Shown in pieces: positions 1 through 7,085 of a stretch of 24,521 nt of DNA. Each line of letters begins with the position of its first letter. Positions within the stretch are counted from its first letter, which is position 1. The notes beneath the pieces were generated by a model. The model saw only the letters and a list, made by a program, of their open reading frames with translations, made no database searches and was not told where the DNA came from. The stretch is from JAXHUE01 sp034189655 (GTDB lineage: Bacteria; Chloroflexota; Dehalococcoidia; E44-bin15), in NCBI GenBank assembly GCA_034189655.1, contig JAXHUE010000026.1:1-24521 (forward strand), given 5' to 3'. The translations under genes were made by a program, and so were the position numbers.

Positions 1-76
<76 letters not shown>

Positions 77-99
77 ACCCTCGACATGGCCTGGGCCCC

Positions 100-129
100 A
101 TTGTACCACCTGCCCTTGAGCCCTCGCAA
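100..129 (-). promoter_or_regulatory. Candidate promoter of tRNA-Arg
   Basis: On the minus strand there is a -35-like TTGCGA (129-124), an 18-nt spacer and a -10 TACAAT (105-100) preceded by TGG, an extended -10. Transcription would start near 93, about 17 nt before the mature tRNA 5' end at 76. The position fits a tRNA promoter; the -35 matches consensus at four of six positions. Confidence 0.55.
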
Positions 130-229
130 GCAACGTTGCCTCTTCGCGCCCCCAAGGCGGTCTCCATAGCCATTCCCATGACCACCGCAGCACGACAAAT
201 AGACATAACGCTGCAAGCCGCCCAATCGA

Positions 230-258
230 TTGACGGCAACGCACCGTGGTGGTAGAAT
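230..258 (+). promoter_or_regulatory. Sigma70-type promoter of the acyl-CoA dehydrogenase gene
   Basis: TTGACG (230-235), a 17-nt spacer and TAGAAT (253-258) with an extended TGG before the -10. The start of transcription would be near 265, giving an unusually long 5' leader of about 150 nt before the ATG at 415. The leader has a small hairpin (CCCTT-GGG-AAGGG, about 263-275) near its start. A weaker TATAAG at 350-355 could be a second, closer -10. The rest of the 338-nt gap from 77 to 414 shows no believable gene. Confidence 0.6.
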
Positions 259-414
259 TCTCCCTTGGGAAGGGCAGCCCTCCACAACCATCATGCACCT
301 CGCGCCCGGCAGCCAGTGTCGGTCCCTTCCACAAGGTGCACAGCACCCATATAAGCCACGTCGACCTGACCACAGAGGGAAACACCAGTACAGCCACCAC
401 AGAAAGGGGTAGCC

Positions 415-1599
415 ATGGATTTCCGGTTCACCGCAGAGGAGGAGGCCTTTCGTAGAGAGGTACAGGAGTACTTACAGAGAGAGCTCCCTCACCGCGATAC
501 GGGCGGCGCGCTTTGGAAAGGGGAGACAGGCGAGCAGTGGCAGTTTGCCCGGTCATTCACCAAGAAGCTGGGAGAGAAGGGCTGGACCGCCATCTCGTGG
601 CCCAAGGAATACGGCGGGCTGGGGCTCACGGGCATGGAGAGCATCATCTTCAACGAGGAGGCAGCATACCACCGGGCGCCCCGGGTCGATACCATGGGCA
701 CCGGAATAGTAGGGCCCACCATCTTAGTCCACGGCACCGAGGAGCAGAAGAATCGCTTCCTCCTGCCCACGGCGTGCGCCGATATCGTCTGGTGCCAGGG
801 CTTCTCGGAGCCCAACGCCGGCTCCGACTCCGCCGGCATCCAGACCCGCGCCGTAGAGGACGGGGACGACTATATCATAAGCGGGCAGAAGATCTTCACC
901 ACCCTGGCCCACAACGCCGACTGGTGCTACATGACCACCAGGACCGACCCCGATGTCCCCAAGCACAAGGGCCTGAGCTACTTCCTGGTGGACATGAAGA
1001 GCCCGGGCATCACCGTGCGCCCTCTGATAAACATGCTGGGCGCCCACAGCTTCAACGAGGTCTACTTCGACAGCGTGCGCGTACCCAAGGACAACATGCT
1101 GGGAGAGAGGAACCAGGGCTGGATGATCATGGTCACCACCCTGAACTACGAGAGGGGTACCCTGGCCTCGATGGCGGGCATGGCGAGGCGGACGGTCGAC
1201 GACCTGGTGGCCTACGTCAAAGAGCTCAAACATAACGGGCATCGCGTCGCCCTGGAGCCCGGGGTGCGCCACCGCCTGGCCGATATGGCCATCGGCGTCC
1301 GCCTGGCCAGGCTCCTCGTGTACCGGGTGATATGGATGCAGAAGAAGGGCCTGATCCCCAGCTACGAGGCCTCCATAGCCAAGCTCTACACCGACGAGGT
1401 GAACTTCCACATCGCCTCCCTGGCCATGGAGATACTGGGGCTGCACGGCCAGCTCGCCGAGGGCTCTAAGTGGGCGCCGATGAAGGGCAGCATGGAGGCG
1501 GCATACCTCAGCCACCTCGGCTCTCTCTTCGCCGGCGGCACGCCAGAGATACAGCGGAGCGTCATCGCCACCGTGGGTCTGGGCCTGCCGCGGCGCTAG
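415..1599 (+). CDS. Acyl-CoA dehydrogenase family protein
   Basis: This 394-residue protein belongs to the FAD-dependent acyl-CoA dehydrogenase family, which oxidises acyl-CoA thioesters to enoyl-CoA with electron-transfer flavoprotein as the usual acceptor. The N-terminal helical domain is about 1-120. The FAD/substrate loop CQGFSEPNAGSD is near residue 127, the beta-domain segment GQKIFTTLAHNADW is near 157-170, and the C-terminal helical domain ends with GGTPEIQR. The MCAD-type catalytic Glu (YEGT) is absent at that C-terminal site, where the sequence reads AGGT. A Glu in NYERGT (E246) sits where isovaleryl-CoA dehydrogenase keeps its base. The ATG follows AAAGGGG. An SDR gene follows 92 nt downstream on the same strand. 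The exact acyl substrate cannot be read; a role in branched-chain or other fatty acyl-CoA oxidation is inferred from the neighbours. Confidence 0.9.
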   Translation: MDFRFTAEEEAFRREVQEYLQRELPHRDTGGALWKGETGEQWQFARSFTKKLGEKGWTAISWPKEYGGLGLTGMESIIFNEEAAYHRAPRVDTMGTGIVGPTILVHGTEEQKNRFLLPTACADIVWCQGFSEPNAGSDSAGIQTRAVEDGDDYIISGQKIFTTLAHNADWCYMTTRTDPDVPKHKGLSYFLVDMKSPGITVRPLINMLGAHSFNEVYFDSVRVPKDNMLGERNQGWMIMVTTLNYERGTLASMAGMARRTVDDLVAYVKELKHNGHRVALEPGVRHRLADMAIGVRLARLLVYRVIWMQKKGLIPSYEASIAKLYTDEVNFHIASLAMEILGLHGQLAEGSKWAPMKGSMEAAYLSHLGSLFAGGTPEIQRSVIATVGLGLPRR

Positions 1600-1691
1600 T
1601 AAAAAAGCGGCCCTCCTGGGTTTAGGCGCTGGCACCACCTTTACCGAAGCCTGATATCGAGAGGTCAATACAAATAAAGGAGGTCTGAAAG

Positions 1692-2480
1692 ATGGATCTG
1701 GGTCTCAAGGGGAAATCGGTGATCGTGACTGGCGGCGGCTCCAATATAGGGCGTGCCATCGTCCTCGCCTTCGCCCAAGAGGGCGCCACCATCACCATCG
1801 CCGAGATAGACGAGGAGCAGGGAAAGAAGGTGGCCGCCGAGGCCAACGCCCTGGGCGGCAAGACCAGTGTGATCAAGACAGACATCACCCAGTACGAAAG
1901 CGTCGAGGCCATGGTGAACAAGGTGATCAAGGATAACGGCTGCGTCGATATCCTGGTCAACAACGTGGGCTGGGACCAGCTCCAGCTCTTCATCGATACC
2001 ACGCCCGAATTCTGGGACAAGATAATAAACATCAACTACAAGGGTATGCTCAACTGCACCAAGGCAGTGCTGGGCCACATGGTCGAGCGCAAGGCCGGCT
2101 CCATCGTGAGCATAGGCTCGGATGCCGGGCGCATGGGCGAGTACCGGGAGGCGGTCTACGGCGGCTGCAAGGGGGCGCAGATCGCCTTCTCCAAGGCAGT
2201 GGCCAGGGAGACCGGCCGCTACGGGGTCAGGCTCAACGTGGTGTGCCCGGGGATGACCCTCCCCAGCAGCGCAGATGAGATAGGCGACCAGAGCATGCAC
2301 AAGCTGGGGCTGGCATTCTTCACCGACGAGATGAAGGAGAAGGCGTCCAAGAGCTATGCCCTGCGCCGACTGGGTGAGCCCGAGGATGTGGCCAGGGTGG
2401 CGGTGTTCATAGCGTCGGATGCCGCGAGCTTCGTCACCGGCCAGACCTTGAGCGTGAGCGGCGGCTACACCATGATGTAG
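1692..2480 (+). CDS. SDR family NAD(P)-dependent oxidoreductase
   Basis: This is a 262-residue classical short-chain dehydrogenase. The nucleotide-binding motif TGGGSNIG is at residues 13-20, NNVG is at about 90-93, and the catalytic set S143, Y156 and K160 (YGGCK) is complete. The C-terminal motif before the end (VTGQTLSVSGGYTMM) is the usual SDR tail. The start is fixed by a very strong ribosome binding site, AAAGGAGG, 8 nt before the ATG. It lies 92 nt after the acyl-CoA dehydrogenase gene on the same strand, so a 3-hydroxyacyl-CoA or similar alcohol substrate is plausible. Sequence alone does not separate this from other classical SDRs such as 3-oxoacyl-ACP reductases or BadH-like dehydrogenases. 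Confidence 0.88.
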   Translation: MDLGLKGKSVIVTGGGSNIGRAIVLAFAQEGATITIAEIDEEQGKKVAAEANALGGKTSVIKTDITQYESVEAMVNKVIKDNGCVDILVNNVGWDQLQLFIDTTPEFWDKIININYKGMLNCTKAVLGHMVERKAGSIVSIGSDAGRMGEYREAVYGGCKGAQIAFSKAVARETGRYGVRLNVVCPGMTLPSSADEIGDQSMHKLGLAFFTDEMKEKASKSYALRRLGEPEDVARVAVFIASDAASFVTGQTLSVSGGYTMM

Positions 2481-2608
2481 CGGCGGCGACAGGGGCGCCC
2501 CGGAGGCGCCTGCCCAGGCCATACCGAAGCGGATACACAGGGCAGCCGTGGCAGGGCAATGCCCACGTGTGGCGTTGCCGTGGCACCGGGAACCCGGATG
2601 CGGTAAAG

Positions 2609-2637
2609 AGTGGAGGCCGATAGTGTCGGCCTCCACT
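2609..2637. terminator. Strong hairpin between convergent genes
   Basis: A perfect 12-bp inverted repeat (AGTGGAGGCCGA, loop TAGTG, TCGGCCTCCACT) lies between the SDR gene ending at 2480 (+) and the CoA-transferase gene ending at 2736 (-). There is no long T tract on either side, so it may be a bidirectional terminator that does not rely on a U run, or an mRNA 3' stabiliser. A second GGCGCC-CCGGA-GGCGCC stem-loop is at 2494-2510, right after the SDR stop codon. I see no gene in 2481-2735. Confidence 0.6.
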
Positions 2638-2735
2638 TCCTGTCTCGGCTGTCACAAGACCGCGCTGGCCCTCGGGACCACCTGCAAACCCCATCACCAC
2701 TGGCGGCGTAGGGCCTCGCCTCGTCGCCCCGCTGC

Positions 2736-4220
2736 CTACGAAGGATAGAACAGTGCCTGCGCCTCCCGGGTGAGCTCGGCGCGGAAATCGGGATGGGCGA
2801 CGGCGATGAGCTCGGCGGCCCGCTCTCTGAAGTTCTTGCCCATGAGGTTGGCGATGCCGTACTCGGTGACCACGTAGTCCACCAGGCCCCGCGGCGTGGT
2901 CACTGCCATCCCCGCCTCGAGCTGGGGCACGATGGAAGACACCGCGCCATCGAGGCCGGTGGAGCGCAGAAGGTGGATGCTCCTCCCGCCCCGGGAGAGG
3001 AGGGCTCCGAGCACGGTGTCGAGCTGGCCACCCAGGCCGTTTATCATACGACCGCCAACACCGGTCTCGGCGTTTACCTGGCCGGTGAAGTCTATGTAGA
3101 TGGCGTTGTTTATCGCCACCTGGTTATCGTTCTGGGACAGGACACGGGGGTCCTCTGTCCACGTAGGGTTGTAGAGCTCGAATCGGGGGTTGCTGTCGAT
3201 TATCTCCAGATCCATGGGGCTGGCCCCCTCCCACGCGGAGGCGATGGCCTTGCCGGGCATGAAGTTCTTGCGCCTGCCGCTGATCACCCCGGCATCGATG
3301 TACTGGGCTATCCCCCTCGCCGTCATCTCAGAGTGATAGCCCAGGTCGACCTTTTCGTCCAGGGCACGGCAGCTGTGACAGTAGGCACTGGGGGTGCCCA
3401 CACCTATCTGGATGCAGTCGCCATCGTTTATCAGTGTCTGGGCGTACTGCCAGATGGTCTTCTCCACATCCGTGGGATCGGCAAGGCCGGTGACCCGCAT
3501 CGCCCAGTCGAAGACGCTCTGTGGGGCGGTGCCGATGAGCGCGAGCATCCTCTCCCAGGTATCGGGCGGGCGCTCCATGAGCAACTGGCGCACCTTCTCC
3601 CGGCGCCCCTCGGGCACGTCGTCCTGGAGACGCCGCTCTACCTCCTCCTGAGAGAGCATCAGGGGGGAGTATACGGTGAAGCCGTGTACCTGGGAAACGT
3701 GGAGGAAGGTATCACCGAAGCACCACTGCAGCTTCTCGTTCACCTCTGCCAGTACCTTTCGCGCCCTCATGGCATGGAGCCTCTTCCACCAGAGGGAGGG
3801 GCCGATATTGACGTAGCCCTGCGAGTTGGGCGGGGTGGTCTGTATCATCAAGACGTCTATCTCCTTCCTCTGGCCCCTCCTCCGCTCGTCGCTGTAGACC
3901 TTGTTCATCATGTGGTGAATGTCGGGGGTGAAGGTGGCCCTCTTGGCATCCAGGGCACGGCGCGCCACGCCCCCGGCATAGTTGACTACGTCGATGGTGA
4001 ATGAGTCCTCATAGCCCTCATCGTACCAGCCCACGTCCGTAGACGCAGCCACAGTATTAACGGTAACTCCTCTCAATTCACTCGCCCGATCGAAAAGCGC
4101 CCGGATGAGGGAGCCGGGCTCTGTCCCCACCGGGATGCTCACCCGGTCCCCTGATTTCACCTCCTTCACCGCCTCCTCCGCAGATAGTAGCCTGCTCTTG
4201 TACTCCGTGCGCCAGTCCAT
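2736..4220 (-). CDS. Acetyl-CoA hydrolase/CoA-transferase family (4-hydroxybutyrate CoA-transferase-like)
   Basis: This 494-residue protein is in the AbfT/Cat1/acetyl-CoA hydrolase family, which moves CoA between acyl-CoA and free acids through a glutamyl-CoA intermediate. The C-terminal half has the CoA/active-site segments IQIGVGTPSAY (270-280) and DLGYHSEM (292-299), where E298 is the expected catalytic glutamate. The glycine-rich segment GVGGRMINGLGGQLD lies further on. The family is usually about 430-440 residues; the excess appears to be an extra charged segment at about 188-245 between the two domains. The ATG at 4220 is preceded by GGGGGAGGAG. It lies 91 nt after the ferredoxin oxidoreductase genes and probably belongs to the same operon. 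An inferred role is to turn the acyl-CoA made by that enzyme into the free acid while conserving CoA. Confidence 0.88.
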   Translation of the reverse strand: MDWRTEYKSRLLSAEEAVKEVKSGDRVSIPVGTEPGSLIRALFDRASELRGVTVNTVAASTDVGWYDEGYEDSFTIDVVNYAGGVARRALDAKRATFTPDIHHMMNKVYSDERRRGQRKEIDVLMIQTTPPNSQGYVNIGPSLWWKRLHAMRARKVLAEVNEKLQWCFGDTFLHVSQVHGFTVYSPLMLSQEEVERRLQDDVPEGRREKVRQLLMERPPDTWERMLALIGTAPQSVFDWAMRVTGLADPTDVEKTIWQYAQTLINDGDCIQIGVGTPSAYCHSCRALDEKVDLGYHSEMTARGIAQYIDAGVISGRRKNFMPGKAIASAWEGASPMDLEIIDSNPRFELYNPTWTEDPRVLSQNDNQVAINNAIYIDFTGQVNAETGVGGRMINGLGGQLDTVLGALLSRGGRSIHLLRSTGLDGAVSSIVPQLEAGMAVTTPRGLVDYVVTEYGIANLMGKNFRERAAELIAVAHPDFRAELTREAQALFYPS

Positions 4221-4311
4221 TGTTCTCCTCCCCCACGTTTTGACCTGGCCATCGGGCAGCGCACCTTCCTCTCTCTCGGCCCTCTCACCCCCTTTCCATC
4301 ACGGCTACTGT

Positions 4312-4929
4312 CTAGCCATGGTACTTCGCCATCAGCCTGGCCCCCTCCCGCAGGGCCTTGAGGTTGGTGGTCAGCAGGGACTCCCTCCTCCCCCCCACCA
4401 TCATCCGCTCTACGGCCCCCTCCAGGTACTCTATGGGGAAGACACCGGTGAGCTCGACGTATGCCCCGAGGAGCACCAGGTTGGCAGCGAGGGCCGAGCC
4501 CAGCCCCTGGGCCACCCTGGTGGCGGGGATGTAGAACGTCTCCACATCGCTGCGGCTCGCCTCCCCGTCGACCAGTGTGCTGTCAACGAGCACAGCCCCC
4601 CCGGACGTGAGCCTCTCCTCGAAAGGCCCGCGCAGTGCCCGAGACATGACCATCACCGCCTGGGGATGCAACACCACCGGCGACCATATCTCGTGGTGGG
4701 AGAGGATGACGGTGCACTCGCTGTCGGTGCCCCTCATCGCCCCGGAGTAGTTGGGGAACATGAGCACGTGCTCGTACGCCGACGCCCCGGCCTCAACCAG
4801 CAACTGCCCAGCCATGAGCACACCCCTGCCCCCCATCCCCCCTATCATCAGCTCGTGGTAAGAATGGCCTCTGTGCACCACCGTGGCACCCCTCTCACGT
4901 CCAGCGCTCTCCTCGACCCCGCCTACCAA
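4312..4929 (-). CDS. 2-oxoacid:ferredoxin oxidoreductase, gamma subunit
   Basis: This is a 205-residue pyruvate/ketoisovalerate oxidoreductase gamma-type subunit. It carries the typical opening HELMIGGMGGRGVLMAGQLL at about residues 24-43, then FPNYSGAMRGTDSECTVILS at about 58-77. The longest frame starts with TTG at 4929 and overlaps the beta-subunit stop. A GTG at 4881 (residue 17), preceded by GAGAGGGG at good spacing, is an equally good or better start and would place the GGMGG motif close to the N-terminus, as is usual. This is the third gene of the vor operon. It provides the domain that, with alpha and beta, completes the CoA-acylating oxidoreductase. Confidence 0.88.
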   Translation of the reverse strand: MVGGVEESAGRERGATVVHRGHSYHELMIGGMGGRGVLMAGQLLVEAGASAYEHVLMFPNYSGAMRGTDSECTVILSHHEIWSPVVLHPQAVMVMSRALRGPFEERLTSGGAVLVDSTLVDGEASRSDVETFYIPATRVAQGLGSALAANLVLLGAYVELTGVFPIEYLEGAVERMMVGGRRESLLTTNLKALREGARLMAKYHG

Positions 4930-5690
4930 ATGTCCCCTGCGTCCTTGTACTCACCCAGAGGGTACTCCGCCGCCATCTCACCCCCTACGAACTCGAGGGA
5001 CTCCTCAGGGCGCATGCCCCATATGGTGGGGCACGCCGAGAGGAACTCCACCAGCCCGTAGCCGACGCCATCGACCTGTTTCTGAAACGCCGTCGCCACC
5101 GCCTTCTTGGCCCGACGGTAGTTGGCCGGCGTGTGTACGGTGCACCGCGCCGAGTATGCCACGCCGCGCATGGTGGCGGCGAGCTCGGCGACGTGCAGCG
5201 GGAACCCGGTGGTATCGCAGTCTCGCCCCGCGGGGGTAGTGGTGGTGCGCATCCCCAGCAGGGTAGTGGGGGCCATCTGTCCACCGGTCATGCCGTATCC
5301 GGCGTTGTTCAAAAAGATGGTGGTCAGCCTCTCGCCGCGGAGCATGGCATGCATGAAGTGGCCCAGGCCAATGGCGCCCAGGTCTCCGTCTCCCTGGAGG
5401 GTGAACACCACGGCATCGGGGTGGACACGCTTTATGGCCGTTGCCACCGCGGCGGCGCGCCCGTGAGGGGCCAGCATGAAGTCGATGGCCATCTGGAGGG
5501 CGTGGGAGAAGCTGCAACTGGCAGATACCACGCATATGGCCTTCCCGGCGATCCCCATCTCCTCGAGGACCTCGCACAGCAGCCTGCCGATGGTACCGTA
5601 GTGGCAGCCAGGGCAGAACATCGATACCCCCGGCATCTTCAACCGCGGCGTCCCGCAGACCAGCTCCCTGGCAATCGCGCCCTCGCTCAT
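4923..5690 (-). CDS. vorA: 2-oxoacid:ferredoxin oxidoreductase, beta (TPP-binding) subunit, VorA-like
   Basis: This 255-residue beta subunit binds thiamine diphosphate and an Fe-S cluster. FCPGCHYG (25-32) gives the CxxC pair, GDGDLGAIG (100-108) is the TPP pyrophosphate/Mg motif, and NNAGYGMTGGQ (128-138) is the second TPP motif. Oxidative decarboxylation of a 2-oxoacid with CoA yields acyl-CoA, CO2 and reduced ferredoxin. The start ATG overlaps the alpha-subunit stop (ATGA at 5690-5687) and has AGGAGC upstream, showing translational coupling. The gene name rests on the partner alpha subunit, which reads as VorB. A 2-oxoglutarate- or indolepyruvate-type substrate is not excluded. Confidence 0.93.
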   Translation of the reverse strand: MSEGAIARELVCGTPRLKMPGVSMFCPGCHYGTIGRLLCEVLEEMGIAGKAICVVSASCSFSHALQMAIDFMLAPHGRAAAVATAIKRVHPDAVVFTLQGDGDLGAIGLGHFMHAMLRGERLTTIFLNNAGYGMTGGQMAPTTLLGMRTTTTPAGRDCDTTGFPLHVAELAATMRGVAYSARCTVHTPANYRRAKKAVATAFQKQVDGVGYGLVEFLSACPTIWGMRPEESLEFVGGEMAAEYPLGEYKDAGDIW

Positions 5691-6751
5691 ATCAGCTCCT
5701 TGATCTCCTCCAGGACCCTCTCAGGATGTATCACGCCGCCCGACCCGGAGTTATGCCGCGCCCATACCCCCAGGAAGTGCACAGAGGCCTCGCCCCTCAC
5801 CGTGGGCTCCACGTCCTCCACCAGCTGTCCCTGGCTGTCCTCCACCACCAGGACCCGCCCCGCCCGCGATGCCGCCTCCCTCAAGGCCGCGCCGGGGAAG
5901 GGCCACAGGGTGATGGGCCGGAACAGCCCCACGGGCAGCCCCTGGGCCCGGGCCATGTCCATGGCACTGCCCGCTATCCTCGCCGACGAGCCATAGGCCA
6001 CCAGCAGCAGGCGCGCGTCATCGGCATGGTACGTCTCGTACCTGACCTCGGCCTCGGTCACCTTCTGGTACTTCTCGACGAGCAGCCTGTGGAACTCCGG
6101 GATGCCGCCGATCAGTATCCCCATGTGAAAGTCCCGCCGCCCACCCTTCTGGTCGGTGCCCTTCAAGGCCCACTCCTTCTCAGGGAGAGGCCCGAAGTCG
6201 ATGGCCCGGAGCACCACTGGCTCGATGATGTGCCCGACGATGAAGTCCGAGAGCACCAGCACCAGCATGCCATACTTATCGGCGAGGTAGAAGGCGAGCT
6301 GCATGAGGTCGAAGGTCTCCTGCGACGAGGCCGGGGCGAGCACGATGCAGCGATACCCGCCATGTCCCCCTCCCTTCGTCGCCAGGCGATAGTCGGTCTG
6401 GCCGGTCTGAATGGTGCCCGTGCCCGGCCCCAGCCGCACCACGTCCACCACCACGCCGGGGGCACCGCTGGTGGCCATGTGTGATATGGCCTCCTGCATC
6501 AGGCTGAAGCCGAGGCTGGACGTAGAGGTCATCGCCCGTGCCCCGGCGGCACTGGCCCCGTAGACCATGTTTATCGATGCCAGCTCGTCCTCTGTCTGGA
6601 GGTAGACACCACCCACCCTGGGCAGCTCCCGGGACATGAACTCGGGGATCTCATTCTGCGGGGTGATGGGATAGCCGAAGAAGTAGCGGCAGTCGGCATA
6701 GATGGCCCCCCACCCCACCGCCTCATTGCCGCTTACGAGCACCCTCTCCAC
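5687..6751 (-). CDS. vorB: 2-oxoacid:ferredoxin oxidoreductase, alpha subunit, VorB-like
   Basis: This 354-residue alpha subunit resembles 3-methyl-2-oxobutanoate (ketoisovalerate) oxidoreductase VorB. It opens with VERVLVSGNEAVGWGA followed by the diagnostic RYFFGYPITPQNEIPEFMS (about 22-40). GGGHGGYRCIVLAPASSQE is in the middle, and a transketolase C-terminal-like domain follows from about residue 230. The longest frame begins at 6817, but its first 22 residues do not match the family. The GTG at 6751 is preceded 7 nt upstream by a near-perfect AGGGAGGAG, so I use it. It is the first gene of the operon. No ferredoxin-like delta subunit is found on either side. The promoter is at 6928-6957. 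Confidence 0.93.
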   Translation of the reverse strand: MERVLVSGNEAVGWGAIYADCRYFFGYPITPQNEIPEFMSRELPRVGGVYLQTEDELASINMVYGASAAGARAMTSTSSLGFSLMQEAISHMATSGAPGVVVDVVRLGPGTGTIQTGQTDYRLATKGGGHGGYRCIVLAPASSQETFDLMQLAFYLADKYGMLVLVLSDFIVGHIIEPVVLRAIDFGPLPEKEWALKGTDQKGGRRDFHMGILIGGIPEFHRLLVEKYQKVTEAEVRYETYHADDARLLLVAYGSSARIAGSAMDMARAQGLPVGLFRPITLWPFPGAALREAASRAGRVLVVEDSQGQLVEDVEPTVRGEASVHFLGVWARHNSGSGGVIHPERVLEEIKELI

Positions 6752-6802
6752 GAATATACTCCTCCCTACACACCATCTCTCACGGACGGGTCGAACGGCG
6801 AA

Positions 6803-6880
6803 GTGGCCTCTCGCCACGTTACACCGGGCTGACAGGGGTCATTGAAAAAGAGCTAGAGTAGAAAGATGCCCTATCGGGCA
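6803..6880 (-). promoter_or_regulatory. Leader hairpins upstream of vorB
   Basis: The vor transcript would have a leader of about 170 nt. On the minus strand it contains two short perfect stem-loops: TGCCC-GATA-GGGCA (6880-6867), followed by the pyrimidine-rich TCTTTCTACTC, and GTGGC-GAGAG-GCCAC (6817-6803), about 50 nt before the GTG start. The first could act as a weak attenuator. No known riboswitch class is recognised. Confidence 0.3.
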
Positions 6881-6927
6881 CCAGGTGAGGGAGCACAACG
6901 ACTCACTTCTGAAATGGAGGCGGTGAC

Positions 6928-6957
6928 ATTCTAAATTACTCTCCCGAAAAAAGTCAA
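6928..6957 (-). promoter_or_regulatory. Promoter of the vor/CoA-transferase operon
   Basis: On the minus strand: TTGACT (6957-6952), an 18-nt spacer and TAGAAT (6933-6928). The predicted start is near 6921. It is divergent from the radical SAM promoter at 7024-7052; the two -35 elements are about 66 nt apart, so shared control is possible. No gene is seen in the 334-nt gap between 6752 and 7085. Confidence 0.65.
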
Positions 6958-7023
6958 GACGGGAAAGTCCCAGGTGCGCGGCGAGCGGCCCGTGGACGCG
7001 TGCCCACAGCGCAGTGCCATCGC

Positions 7024-7052
7024 TTGCCCCCTGGCCGCCCCTTTGCTATAAT
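7024..7052 (+). promoter_or_regulatory. Strong promoter of the radical SAM cassette
   Basis: TTGCCC (7024-7029), a 17-nt spacer and a perfect TATAAT (7047-7052) preceded by TGC, an extended -10. The predicted start is near 7059, 27 nt before the GTG at 7086. This is the best -10 in the window and implies that the cassette is transcribed from its own start. Confidence 0.7.
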
Positions 7053-7085
7053 GGGCGCATTCTCTAGAACAGGCGGTACAGTTCG

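Noticed and set aside
230..412. Small plus-strand frames before the acyl-CoA dehydrogenase
   Set aside because: They overlap the promoter and leader and show no ribosome binding site or conserved motif.
1665..2636. 323-residue open frame on the minus strand across the first SDR
   Set aside because: It is antisense to a classical SDR with complete catalytic residues. It also crosses the hairpin between the convergent genes.
2793..4004. 403-residue open frame on the plus strand across the CoA-transferase
   Set aside because: It is an antisense shadow of a well-supported gene, with no ribosome binding site and no domain.
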